DNA of 43,458 nucleotides from Saprospiraceae bacterium (GCA_020631355.1 JAHDHL010000043.1:1-43458); one strand, 5' to 3'. Positions 8,004 through 16,102 are shown, counted from the first letter of the stretch. The notes: a model not told the origin generated them from the sequence alone. Program-made: numbers and translations.

Positions 8004-8660
8004 TTATCGAATGGTTTCAAGTAATTCGGATTGATACATGCTTTCTGGTGAAATGACGATTTCGTCCTCTGGGATTTTATCACCATAGCGTTCTTTTATT
8101 TTCTTTTGTACCATTATATCCGTTAAGTCGAAATCCTTGATTTGTTCTAATTTCCCTATCTGTATTCCTAGCGCTCTGTCATATATTTTCCAAACATATT
8201 CCGAACAATACATTTTATGGTCAGACCATTCGAAAGGTAAGTCGTAATCTTTTTCGAGATGTTTTTCTGCTTCTTTTTTCATCCGGATAATTTCATTATC
8301 CGATAAGTTTTTATTCCTTAATCTTTTAATGACATAATGTTGGTTTTCTCCTCTTGCTATCCATTTTTTTAAGGGTGTGTAACTCACAGGTTGGATAGCT
8401 TCGTAAACATATGATTCATTATCTGTATTGAAAATGATGCCCATATGGGAATACTTGGATTTGGTGGCTTTTTGTATGGCCTTACTCTGGTTGGATAAGG
8501 AAGTCTGAAAAATGATATCACCCGATTTTATTTCTGTCGAATGATTTTTATTGTCCTTTTTTTCTTCTTGGATATTGTGTTCGGAATATTCTGAATTCAG
8601 ATTATTGGAACAAGAAAAAATAAATAGGATTAAATATGAATACAAAATATTATTAGCCAT
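8004..8660 (-). CDS. YiiX-like permuted NlpC/P60 cysteine hydrolase
   Basis: This 218-residue protein matches the YiiX/YebB type of permuted papain-fold hydrolases: SGDIIFQTSLS (46-56), a His in YSHMGIIF (His72), a downstream Glu in VYEAIQP (Glu87), and the catalytic Cys in KMYCSEYVWK (Cys152). The short N terminus LILFIFSC could be a lipobox (Cys17), placing it in the envelope. Known relatives act on amide bonds in peptidoglycan or lipid-linked substrates. Its ATG overlaps the stop of the upstream S41 peptidase by 8 bases, implying coupled translation. Confidence 0.88.
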   Translation of the reverse strand: MANNILYSYLILFIFSCSNNLNSEYSEHNIQEEKKDNKNHSTEIKSGDIIFQTSLSNQSKAIQKATKSKYSHMGIIFNTDNESYVYEAIQPVSYTPLKKWIARGENQHYVIKRLRNKNLSDNEIIRMKKEAEKHLEKDYDLPFEWSDHKMYCSEYVWKIYDRALGIQIGKLEQIKDFDLTDIMVQKKIKERYGDKIPEDEIVISPESMYQSELLETIR

Positions 8661-10128
8661 TATTTTTTTGTCTTTTTCTTCTTATTTGTTTGATGATTCT
8701 TTGGGTATAGATGAGTTGCGTATCCATACCTGAAACCAAATCCAATACCGTAGGCGTGTATTTAATATGTGGACTCACGCCCTCTAATTCCTCATTGTAA
8801 CAGGTCGTATAGATTTTAGTGGTGGACATGCTCACACGGAGTCCTGTCTTGTTCAGTTTTTCATAAATGGCATTCGCCCTGAATATTTTTGTGCCTCCCG
8901 TTTCCTCACCTATTATGGTTCCCATATTGTAGCATTGAAAAGTGGATGCAAAACTGGAAGCGGCAGAATAAGAATCCCTATTGGTTAGTAAGTAGCAGTC
9001 TCCTTGGAATTCGAATTTCTTATTAATAGGTTTTTCATTGAAAAATATTTCTTCCTCTACATATGAACCCAATGGCTTATTTAGGATTGAACCAATATCT
9101 ACATAGTGCCTACGGACAGGGGCGAGCAATGGGTTTTCCCTTAGTTGCGGCATTTGTTCCAGAATATTTTCCCTGTACACTTCGCTTATTTTCAAATTCG
9201 ATTTTCCGGATGTCTTGAAATGATGATTGGATATATAGTGGAATAATTTTGAGGATATCTTAGGCCAACCTCCAAGGTTATCCCTAACGTCAATGACCAA
9301 GGAATGTATGCCATCTTTCTTGATGGATTTGAATGTTTGGGTCAAAAAGGAATTATAGGTATTGATATCCGATGTGTGGAAAGCATATATCTTAATAATA
9401 CCTACACCACCTGCCAATTTTTGATAATCATATGGTTTGTCTTTGGAATACGGTATTTCTTTTTCATCCTGATATACCATCCATTTTTTATAAGACATAT
9501 TTGGAACATTAATTCGGGAAGTATCCGTATAATAATATTCTATTTCGTGTTCAGTGCGATGACCAAAAGCCAGCCAGAGATATTTGTCAAAAAAATCATC
9601 AATCAACGTATTTCTGAAATGCGTTTTTTCATAGGCAATATATGGGTCAATTCGTTGTATGAATTCGTCGATTGGAATTCCATTGATGCTAGTGATTTTA
9701 GCTCCTTCTGGTATTTTTCCTTGATTAAGATCCTTAATGACAACTAATTCGTCATCATTTGATAAGAAAACTTCATAAGGAAATAATCCTACCTTTTTGA
9801 CATGGTTCTTGAACCAGTGTTCAGGTAGATGCACAGAGCTATGTCCATCCTTGATAAGGGCGACCAATGACGAAGCTTTCTTATAAAACTCAAGCATGTC
9901 ATGCTCATGATCCAGTGATGATTTGATATCGTTATATTGTTGGTTGAATTCTTCCTCTGGAATATGGGTAAAAGGATCGGGGTGGGCACTAATGATGGCT
10001 TTTAGCATATCAAAATCCTTATTTATTTTTTTGATGCTAATTAATTTCTCATCCTGTCCCTCAGCAGTATTCCAACCAAGAAAAATGAATAGAATAAGGA
10101 GATACACCTTGTTCTTGTAAATATTCAT
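8653..10128 (-). CDS. Secreted S41 family (tail-specific type) serine peptidase
   Basis: This 491-residue protein has an N-terminal signal peptide (about 1-25). The S41 core shows GHSSVHLP near 95-102, the conserved strand VIDVRDNLGGW (278-288), and the active-site segment TNRDSYSAASSF (382-393), where Ser386 or Ser388 is the probable nucleophile. A PDZ-like region may lie at about 110-165 (EGAKITSINGIPI). It is predicted to work in the periplasm or on the cell surface. It lies 24 bases after the methyltransferase and overlaps the YiiX-like gene. Substrate unknown. Confidence 0.9.
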   Translation of the reverse strand: MNIYKNKVYLLILFIFLGWNTAEGQDEKLISIKKINKDFDMLKAIISAHPDPFTHIPEEEFNQQYNDIKSSLDHEHDMLEFYKKASSLVALIKDGHSSVHLPEHWFKNHVKKVGLFPYEVFLSNDDELVVIKDLNQGKIPEGAKITSINGIPIDEFIQRIDPYIAYEKTHFRNTLIDDFFDKYLWLAFGHRTEHEIEYYYTDTSRINVPNMSYKKWMVYQDEKEIPYSKDKPYDYQKLAGGVGIIKIYAFHTSDINTYNSFLTQTFKSIKKDGIHSLVIDVRDNLGGWPKISSKLFHYISNHHFKTSGKSNLKISEVYRENILEQMPQLRENPLLAPVRRHYVDIGSILNKPLGSYVEEEIFFNEKPINKKFEFQGDCYLLTNRDSYSAASSFASTFQCYNMGTIIGEETGGTKIFRANAIYEKLNKTGLRVSMSTTKIYTTCYNEELEGVSPHIKYTPTVLDLVSGMDTQLIYTQRIIKQIRRKRQKNNG

Positions 10129-10152
10129 GACAATGTTTTTTGTTCGATACTT

Positions 10153-10914
10153 TTAGTAAAATCTCAAAATCCTACACCAGCTACCATATTCGAAATATAA
10201 GGATTCATCTTCGGAATGGAAATAGGCGTCTAACTCACTAGAAATCCACTTTTCTATATCTTCATAACTTCGGCCTTGTCTTACCGCATGGCTGATATTA
10301 CTCTGGGTGGTGAGATATGCGATGAGTCCTTTGGCTGTTAATGAGATGAAATTAGGATATACCTCATGGAATACCAATTCGGTATTGTGGGGGGCGAGAT
10401 GCTCATTATCCCATCTGAATCGGTTATTTCTGGGAGGTGATGGGAACTCGGAAATATACTTGGGAATGAAAGCTCCGAATTCGGGTCTCTGCTTGCATTT
10501 TCCTCTGAAGAAATTGTCATACAATACTAAGTGCCCATTAGGACGGAGTACTCTTTTGGCTTCCTTGAGGAAAGCAGGAATATCCAGCCAATGGATGCCG
10601 GATGCAATCGTAATGATATCAAAGGATGCATCCTCAAAATGAAGTGGTAATGCGGCTGCATGATACCATTGTATGTCCTCGTGTTTTCGGGCATAATGGA
10701 GCATTTCCTCAGCATTATCAAGACCATGGACTTCTTTCACAATGGTTTTCAAGGCTATGCTGGACAAGCCGGTTCCGCAGGCTACATCCAATCCTTTATC
10801 CAATGGGTTTTCAATTTGTAGGAATGATTTGATTTTCTGGATACTCAGGTGGTGATGGTGGGGTCTGCCGATGTGGTATCTTCTAGCAGCTTCCTTGGGA
10901 CTAAAATAATTCAT
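10153..10914 (-). CDS. Class I SAM-dependent methyltransferase
   Basis: This 253-residue cytosolic methyltransferase has motif I DVACGTGLSS (about 43-52), an acidic motif II (HGLDNAEEM), SFDIITIASGIHWL (motif IV region) and KRVLRPNGHLVLYD (post-motif). This pattern is of the methyltransferase type 11 group, which includes UbiE- and trans-aconitate methyltransferase-like enzymes; the substrate is not predictable. Its start overlaps the stop of the HExxH protein as ATGA, so they are translationally coupled. The histidine-rich stretch RPHHHHLS near residue 20 is unusual but short. Confidence 0.9.
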   Translation of the reverse strand: MNYFSPKEAARRYHIGRPHHHHLSIQKIKSFLQIENPLDKGLDVACGTGLSSIALKTIVKEVHGLDNAEEMLHYARKHEDIQWYHAAALPLHFEDASFDIITIASGIHWLDIPAFLKEAKRVLRPNGHLVLYDNFFRGKCKQRPEFGAFIPKYISEFPSPPRNNRFRWDNEHLAPHNTELVFHEVYPNFISLTAKGLIAYLTTQSNISHAVRQGRSYEDIEKWISSELDAYFHSEDESLYFEYGSWCRILRFY

Positions 10915-11657
10915 AGGTATATGTTGTTGATTTCAAGGCGAATGACATCGGGTTGGATGTCCTCTTGGATAATCTGCTCAATATCCATCCCTTTTTCCAG
11001 AATAAGATATTCCATGATTAGCCTATACTCAATGTAGTCCCTTGGAGAATAATAAGCAAATGAATTCATCACCCAGTAATCATCATTTTCCTGTAATGCT
11101 TTCCAGAGGTCAGGGAATGAATAATTCTCATCACTCCTGATTGGGGCATAGGAAACGAATTCGCAATACCCCTCATTCAGCCAATAGGGTGTGGTAGGTA
11201 TGGAAAAATTGGAATGAGGAATCCGCATCTGATTATGTACCGCTTCATGAGGAAAAACCTGTAGCATGGCCATCTTTTCTATGTCATTGTCATTCCTATG
11301 AATGATTCTTTTCTTGAAATCAGGAATAGCACTGTAAATCTGCATGTTACCATGCATGGAAAAGGCCATATTTTTCCTACCAATCAGTCGAATGATACTT
11401 TCATAGTTCGATTGGTGTACAAAGTAGAGGTGATGTTCCTGCTCCTTGGCGTAGAAGTCACTTTGTTCAAGAATGGCCTGCACACTGTCCAACACAAAAA
11501 TCACTTCCTCATCCAGAATTATCTTTTTAGGAGAATAAACATGGAATTGGGAGTAACTGAATTGTTTTGGAACCAATAATCTTGGGAAATGTGCCAATAT
11601 GAGCAAGAGGATTACCAGAAACACTGATAAACCCGTAATCCATTTGAAGTATTTCAT
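10911..11657 (-). CDS. Membrane-anchored HExxH protein, putative zinc metallopeptidase
   Basis: This 248-residue protein has one N-terminal membrane segment (about 7-25). FPHEAVHNQM (His137, Glu138, His141) is an HExxH motif, and LNEGYCEF follows at 160-167 with Glu162 and Glu166 as candidate third zinc ligands, the spacing of gluzincin peptidases. I do not recognise a named family. The predicted topology places the domain outside the cytoplasm. It overlaps the methyltransferase by 4 bases and follows the PAP2 gene by 27 bases. Peptidase activity is inferred from the motif alone. Confidence 0.75.
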   Translation of the reverse strand: MKYFKWITGLSVFLVILLLILAHFPRLLVPKQFSYSQFHVYSPKKIILDEEVIFVLDSVQAILEQSDFYAKEQEHHLYFVHQSNYESIIRLIGRKNMAFSMHGNMQIYSAIPDFKKRIIHRNDNDIEKMAMLQVFPHEAVHNQMRIPHSNFSIPTTPYWLNEGYCEFVSYAPIRSDENYSFPDLWKALQENDDYWVMNSFAYYSPRDYIEYRLIMEYLILEKGMDIEQIIQEDIQPDVIRLEINNIYL

Positions 11658-11684
11658 CCCAAAAAAATTCAGATAAGTTAGGAT

Positions 11685-12143
11685 TTAGAGGTAAATGGAA
11701 GCAAGGAATATGAGACTGCCCATCGTAAGCCCACCTGCTACATCCGTCCAGAAGTGTTTGCTCAGAATAATCCTTGATACACTGACCAGTACGATGACCA
11801 ATAGGAATAATACCTTGAATATCCATAATTCCGCTACCGAGAATAAGGTAAGGTATACGAGTGAAATCCTTGCGGCATGTAAACTGGGAAAACTGCCGGC
11901 ATCAATTTTTTCCATGGTGTTGCTGTAAGTCTGGCCTGTAGGCCTCTTTTTAGGGAATACCACCTTGATGACGGAACCCAATGCCTCATTGATAACCAAT
12001 GCTCCCAAAAGAATGTAAAAGGCCCTTGACGGCCCCATGAATATGAAAGGAACAAACAAAAGGATGAGTGGACTGGCCAAGGAAGTGAAATCCCGCATCC
12101 ACTCCCTGAATTTGTAGGCATAAAAATTTTCTCCTTCTTTCAT
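11685..12143 (-). CDS. PAP2 family membrane phosphatase
   Basis: This 152-residue small PAP2 protein has the complete phosphatase signature: KVVFPKKRP (Lys60, Arg67, Pro68), FPSLHA (Ser87, His89) and SRIILSKHFWTD (Arg124, His130, Asp134). The PSLH form replaces the more usual PSGH. About four membrane segments surround these motifs. The enzyme removes phosphate from a lipid. Because it sits 65 bases after pgsA, dephosphorylation of phosphatidylglycerol phosphate is an attractive role, but undecaprenyl or phosphatidate substrates are equally possible. Confidence 0.9.
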   Translation of the reverse strand: MKEGENFYAYKFREWMRDFTSLASPLILLFVPFIFMGPSRAFYILLGALVINEALGSVIKVVFPKKRPTGQTYSNTMEKIDAGSFPSLHAARISLVYLTLFSVAELWIFKVLFLLVIVLVSVSRIILSKHFWTDVAGGLTMGSLIFLASIYL

Positions 12144-12208
12144 GGTTACTGGGTTTAGGATACTTGGGTCAAGAATCGTTGGAAAGACATGGCTTCAATA
12201 GCCAGGGA

Positions 12209-12778
12209 TTAGGAATTATGATAGGCCTTGACCAATTTCCAATTCTTATCAAAAAAGCTATATCCCGAACGTAGGGTATGGAACAGCGTAATGGCCATCG
12301 CTAGTGCGATAATCCACCAGAATGATTCATGCCAGTAATCGAGATGCTTCTTAATCATGAATGCCACATAGGCCAGGCCGATGGTAGACATCTGCACTAC
12401 GGTCTTGACCTTGCCACCTCTGGCAGCAGCTACGACCGTACCTCTTTCCAGAAAGATAAAACGATAAGTCGTAATGACGATTTCCCTGATAGCTATGGGA
12501 ACGACCCACCAGAATGTGAACATATCCAAGTAGGCGAGTACGGATAAGCAAACCAGTACATAAATCTTATCGGCGATGGGATCCAAGATCTTACCCAATT
12601 TGGTAATGGCGTTGTATTTTCTGGCATACCATCCATCAAACCAGTCCGTAAGGACTGTCAGGACACAAACCAGACCCACTACGATATGGACCCACAGTTC
12701 TTCATTCGAAATGAGCAGGAATGGTACAGTCAGGGCGGATATGATACGCAGTGAACTGAGTATGTTGGGAACATTCAT
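12209..12778 (-). CDS. pgsA: CDP-diacylglycerol-glycerol-3-phosphate 3-phosphatidyltransferase
   Basis: This 189-residue integral membrane enzyme of the CDP-alcohol phosphatidyltransferase family carries the full signature D-x2-DG-x2-AR-x8-G-x3-D-x3-D (Asp45, Asp48, Asp66, Asp70) across DWFDGWYARKY and LGKILDPIADK. The N terminus MNVPNILSSLRI is typical of PgsA. It makes phosphatidylglycerol phosphate from CDP-diacylglycerol and glycerol-3-phosphate at the inner membrane. A TAACTTTG box ends only 4 bases before the ATG, so the message may be leaderless. It heads the minus-strand run down to the YiiX-like gene. Confidence 0.95.
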   Translation of the reverse strand: MNVPNILSSLRIISALTVPFLLISNEELWVHIVVGLVCVLTVLTDWFDGWYARKYNAITKLGKILDPIADKIYVLVCLSVLAYLDMFTFWWVVPIAIREIVITTYRFIFLERGTVVAAARGGKVKTVVQMSTIGLAYVAFMIKKHLDYWHESFWWIIALAMAITLFHTLRSGYSFFDKNWKLVKAYHNS

Positions 12779-12782
12779 ACTG

Positions 12783-12790
12783 CAAAGTTA
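12783..12790 (-). promoter_or_regulatory. -7 box directly before pgsA
   Basis: The minus strand reads TAACTTTG and then reaches the pgsA ATG after 4 bases. With the usual spacing between this box and the start point, transcription would begin at or next to the initiation codon. No convincing TTG is seen at -33. Confidence 0.55.
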
Positions 12791-12843
12791 AGCTGAATTT
12801 TCCTAAATTCTAAGACCAGCCCCATGTCATCTGGTGATTGTGA

Positions 12844-14211
12844 CTAAACGATGGCTTCTTCTGCCTTGGCCAAACCCTCCTTGAAAACCCTCAGACAACG
12901 CTCTCTGGCCATCTTATGTTCCACCACAGGACTGATGTATTCGGGTGTACCGTATTCAGGTACCCACTTCTTGATATACTTCATATCCTTATCGAATTTT
13001 TGTTGCTGTGAGTAAGGATTAAATACCCTGAAATAAGGTGCGGCATCCGTGCCACAGCCGGCAGCCCACTGCCATCCGCCATTGTTACTGGCCAAATCAA
13101 AGTCCAGTAGTTTACTGGCGAAATAGGCTTCACCCCATCTCCAATCTATCAAAAGATGTTTGGTCAGGAAACTGGCCGTAATCATTCTCACACGATTGTG
13201 CATATGGCCGGTTTGGTTCAGTTCACGCATCCCTGCATCCACAATGGGATAACCTGTCCGGCCCTCACACCATTTTTGGAATTCGGTCTCATTATTCCTC
13301 CATTCGATGTACTCATATTTTTGCCTGAAAGCATTCTTGGCCACTTTGGGAAAATTGGATAGAATCATGGCGTAAAAATCCCTCCATACCAATTCATTGA
13401 GGAATGTATCGTTCAGGTAGGATGCTTTCAATGCTTTTTCACGGATGCTTATCGTACCGAATCTGAAGTGTATGCCCAGTCTTGACGTACCCTCTATGGC
13501 CGGGAAGTTTCTTTTTTGGTCGTATTCCTTGATGAGTTTTTGTGCTACGGTTTTCTTTGGAATCTGGATATTGCTTTTTTCAAAGCCCATGTCTCCCAAG
13601 GTAGGATAGGGAAGTGGAGAGGTCTTGAAATATCTATCTTGGTATTCCTGATTGGGATAGGGTTTGAGATAATAGGAAATCTGGTGTTCTTTTCCATTGA
13701 CATCCGTGTAATCTGATAGCCTTGTTCCTAATTTCTCTTTCCAGCGTCTACTGTAAGGCGTGAAAACCGTATAGGGCAGCCCATCTTTTTTCACTACTTC
13801 CTTTTGTTCGAAGATGACATGGTCCTTGAACGTTCGGAGTGGGATGTTCTGTTGGGCAAGTATTTCTTCTATTCGTTGGTCCCTACTGATAGCATAGGAT
13901 TCATAGTCCCTATTGGTATACACTTGGGCAATATCGTATTCTTCCAGTAGACTGGGCCATATTTCCTCCGGCTTTCCGTATCGGACGATGATACCACTTC
14001 CCAATTCCTCCAACTGATTACGAATTATTTGAATGTGGTCATGGATGAACTGTACTCTGGCATCTTTCTTATCATCAAGTTGATCTAGGATATGTTTATC
14101 GAAAATAAATAATGGAAGAACAGGATGGCCACTTTCCTTCAATGCCCTATATAACCCTGCATTATCCTCAATACGCAAATCCCTTCTATGCCAGAATATG
14201 GTCAATTTCAT
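12844..14211 (-). CDS. phrB: Deoxyribodipyrimidine photolyase, class I
   Basis: This 455-residue protein has an N-terminal photolyase alpha/beta domain (WHRRDLRIEDNAGLY near 8-22) and a C-terminal FAD-binding helical domain. The latter has GRTGYPIVDAGMRELNQTG, HNRVRMITASFL, WRWGEAYFASKLLDFDLASN (split across the FAD pocket) and NGGWQWAAGCGTDAAPYFR. These match class I CPD photolyases, and the length is normal (E. coli PhrB has 472 residues). It splits cyclobutane pyrimidine dimers using blue light. The class I photolyase fold is certain; CPD specificity rather than 6-4 repair is inferred from these motifs. Confidence 0.94.
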   Translation of the reverse strand: MKLTIFWHRRDLRIEDNAGLYRALKESGHPVLPLFIFDKHILDQLDDKKDARVQFIHDHIQIIRNQLEELGSGIIVRYGKPEEIWPSLLEEYDIAQVYTNRDYESYAISRDQRIEEILAQQNIPLRTFKDHVIFEQKEVVKKDGLPYTVFTPYSRRWKEKLGTRLSDYTDVNGKEHQISYYLKPYPNQEYQDRYFKTSPLPYPTLGDMGFEKSNIQIPKKTVAQKLIKEYDQKRNFPAIEGTSRLGIHFRFGTISIREKALKASYLNDTFLNELVWRDFYAMILSNFPKVAKNAFRQKYEYIEWRNNETEFQKWCEGRTGYPIVDAGMRELNQTGHMHNRVRMITASFLTKHLLIDWRWGEAYFASKLLDFDLASNNGGWQWAAGCGTDAAPYFRVFNPYSQQQKFDKDMKYIKKWVPEYGTPEYISPVVEHKMARERCLRVFKEGLAKAEEAIV

Positions 14212-14264
14212 GTCGTCTTTGATTTAGATGAAAACCTAACATGATTCCCTTGACATGGTTCAAC

Positions 14265-14299
14265 AAAAAAAGCCATAACGCTTAGCATTATGGCTTTTC
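14265..14299 (-). terminator. Rho-independent terminator after the cupin gene
   Basis: The hairpin AGCCATAA/TTATGGCT (14271-14278 and 14288-14295) has a further GC/GC pair around a TTA loop. On the minus strand it is followed by a run of seven T. It closes the cupin gene and separates it from phrB; the TTTT on the other side gives weak bidirectional character. Confidence 0.85.
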
Positions 14300-14322
14300 C
14301 TAAGTATGGAATCCCATCCTTT

Positions 14323-15174
14323 TTATCCGTTGGCCGTTTGTGCCCTCCTCTTGGCGATATCGGTCTTCATCTGGTTCCAACGGTCACCCATGACCCTATT
14401 CATTCCCTTATCGACCACATAGTGTCTTGCAATATTGATAGCTCCCTTGGCCCTCCTTAGAATGGATTCATTCGAACGGAGACTAATGGAATAGCCGCCA
14501 TCCATATATGTGATGAAGTGCCAGTATCCACTTGGCATGAAAAGGGATTCACCCGGTTGTACGATACACTCGAATCCCTTGGCTTTTTTCAATGCGGGGA
14601 ACTTATCATAATCAGGATTGGCAAAATCCTTGATACAACTTGCTACCGTAAATGGTTGGTGGTAGATATTCACGGATTCTTCCGGTGGGAAAAGGACAAC
14701 CTTTTTCCTACCATGGAATTGGTTAAGGAATACATGCGACATATCAATGTCGTAGTGTAGGTTAACTGAAGAACCCTCTCCTCCGAAAAACATGAAAGGA
14801 TAGGTCTTGATGAAACCATCCATAATGGTCGGAGTTTGGAAATCATTACATAACTCGGGAGCATGCTTGAAGATATTGAAAAGAAACATCCTTAGGTCAG
14901 TGGGGCCCGCTTCAATAATCTCAAGATACTCCTTGAGTGGCATCTCCTTATCGGCAGTCATATAACCCTTACCTGCTTTCGAATACTCGGCAGAATAGAC
15001 GGGTACAATCAAATGCCCGTATTCTTCCTTGAAGAATTCGATGGTCCATTTGTCCTTAGCGTCCCAACTATCCATTAGGTCGGTAAAGATTACGGGTTTT
15101 TGAGGTAAGAGGTATTCTTCTCTGAATGATTCCCTGTTAAGTCCAGCACGTCTTTCTATGGTTTGTAGTTGCAT
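14323..15174 (-). CDS. JmjC-like cupin (cupin_8) oxygenase-type protein
   Basis: This 283-residue protein has the Fe(II)/2-oxoglutarate facial triad of cupin_8/FIH-like hydroxylases: His140 and Asp142 in NLHYDIDMSHVF, and a distal His219 in PSGYWHFITY. The N terminus (KPVIFTDLMDSWDAKDKW) is the typical opening of this family. Lys157-158 (GRKKVVLFPP) and Tyr171 may help bind 2-oxoglutarate. Relatives hydroxylate proteins such as ribosomal components or transcription factors; the target here is unknown. It is monocistronic: a strong terminator follows and a long gene-free region lies upstream. Confidence 0.9.
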   Translation of the reverse strand: MQLQTIERRAGLNRESFREEYLLPQKPVIFTDLMDSWDAKDKWTIEFFKEEYGHLIVPVYSAEYSKAGKGYMTADKEMPLKEYLEIIEAGPTDLRMFLFNIFKHAPELCNDFQTPTIMDGFIKTYPFMFFGGEGSSVNLHYDIDMSHVFLNQFHGRKKVVLFPPEESVNIYHQPFTVASCIKDFANPDYDKFPALKKAKGFECIVQPGESLFMPSGYWHFITYMDGGYSISLRSNESILRRAKGAINIARHYVVDKGMNRVMGDRWNQMKTDIAKRRAQTANG

Positions 15175-15648
15175 AACCTAAAAGATTTTTGACCGTCAAA
15201 ATAAGAAGGTCTGTGTTCGAAACTTGAAAACCCTTGTAAAAACGAGAATATTTTCATCTCATTTTAGGGCTTAACGTTTTTTAATATATCAATAACAAGG
15301 TCTGGTTAGGATAATAGGGAGAGAAACGGTCCTATTAATGTTAGGTGAATGTTTCCTCTTTAATCCAAAAGGTAGTGTAAATATAATTGTGTTTTTCAGT
15401 TTGGATAACATGAGTAGCCCTAAAATTCATGCGAAAAGAGTAAATATGTATGAATAGATTGTAAATGAGAGTATTAGATATGTATAAAAAAGTGTAAGAA
15501 AGTGGTCGTTTTGTTGAGAATGCGGTATTTGCACCCATTAAACATATAATTTTTTCGTATATCAACCGTTTTCTATACGAATTATACCTTTTCGTAATCT
15601 GTCAATGTGGTATTCTAATTGGGAGGTGACAACAAGGATGTAAGCGCT

Positions 15649-15783
15649 TATATTTGTATCGTAAGTTAATTACAATCAATCATTAGAAATAAAGAATTCG
15701 AGTTAATATTCAGTATTAGTTTTGTTTTAGTTTTCTCATAGTATGTTTAGTGTGCCTGCATCTGAAGAGATGCAGGTTTTTTT
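15649..15783 (+). ncRNA. Candidate small RNA, first of a tandem pair
   Basis: A TATATTTG box (15649-15656) would start a transcript near 15661. It ends at an ideal terminator: CCTGCATCT (15755-15763), loop GAAG, AGATGCAGG (15768-15776), then seven T. The predicted RNA is about 120 bases and has no convincing protein frame. Its 3' portion (15728-15763) is repeated at 15885-15920, with TTTTCTCATAGTATGTTT identical in both. That shared single-stranded stretch ahead of the terminator would be the natural target-pairing region. There is no clear -33 element. A leader or attenuator is unlikely because no plus-strand gene follows for 3 kb. Confidence 0.5.
15755..15783 (+). terminator. Terminator of the first small RNA candidate
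   Basis: A perfect 9-bp stem CCTGCATCT/AGATGCAGG with tetraloop GAAG is followed by seven T. Confidence 0.9.
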
Positions 15784-15822
15784 ATGTTTACCGTTTTCTA
15801 AACAAAACCTACCGTTTTCTCA

Positions 15823-15952
15823 TAATTTTAGATGCTATCATAATTTCTGCTAGAAATAACCGTGAAATACCCTCATCTTGGTCTTGGTTTTCTCATAGTA
15901 TGTTTTATGTTCCTGCATCTTAATCCTCCCTCCTAAGGTGCAGGTTTTTTTT
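15823..15952 (+). ncRNA. Candidate small RNA, second of a tandem pair
   Basis: The segment 15885-15920 repeats 15728-15763 (about 28 of 36 positions identical, including TTTTCTCATAGTATGTTT and CCTGCATCT). It again runs straight into a terminator (11-bp stem with one G-U pair, then eight T, to 15952). The 5' end is uncertain; a weak TAATTTTA at 15823-15830 is the only box-like candidate. The terminator loop at 15923-15933 contains CCTCCC, different from copy one. Divergent 5' parts with a conserved 3' part are what sibling small RNAs look like, but expression is not shown. Confidence 0.42.
15912..15952 (+). terminator. Terminator of the second small RNA candidate
   Basis: CCTGCATCTTA (15912-15922) pairs with TAAGGTGCAGG (15934-15944), with one G-U wobble and an 11-base loop, followed by eight T. 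Confidence 0.88.
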
Positions 15953-16052
15953 ATTCTGGATATTACATATTAGGAATAAATACATACGATACTAGACGAA
16001 TACCATGCCGAAACAACATACGACGACAGAATTTTTGAATAGGGTTATAAAA

Positions 16053-16080
16053 AAATCCCCTCTGCATGCAGAGGGGATTT
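16053..16080 (-). terminator. Terminator after the bifunctional nuclease gene
   Basis: A perfect 28-base palindrome with arms AAATCCCCTCTGCA/TGCAGAGGGGATTT is followed on the minus strand by extra T to make a run of seven. It lies 23 bases past the stop of the nuclease gene and could also stop plus-strand transcripts. Confidence 0.9.
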
Positions 16081-16102
16081 CTCATTCTAGGTGGGGGTGG
16101 GA

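Larger units (their letters stand above)
15175..16052. other. Long gene-free region with repeated elements
   Basis: About 880 bases lie between two minus-strand genes. The right half holds two similar plus-strand units ending in strong terminators (listed separately as RNA candidates). ACCGTTTTCT occurs three times (15565, 15790, 15811). A small inverted repeat TAATAGG/CCTATTA lies at 15312-15337. A near-consensus minus-strand promoter for the cupin gene may lie around 15195 (TATTTTG). A 74-codon minus-strand frame (15341-15565) is AT-driven, looks unlike a protein, and was not called. Confidence 0.6.

Noticed and set aside
9304-9747. 147-codon plus-strand frame
   Set aside because: Antisense to the S41 peptidase core; hydrophobic composition is a by-product of the opposite strand.
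15341-15565. 74-codon minus-strand frame in the long gene-free region
   Set aside because: Composition follows the AT-rich DNA, there is no recognisable protein pattern, and it contains one of the ACCGTTTTCT repeats at its edge.
15743-15922. Micro-frames beginning MFSVPAS and MFYVPAS at both small RNA units
   Set aside because: The similarity is explained by the shared terminator arm CCTGCATCT; the second frame is only seven codons and the frames run through the terminators.
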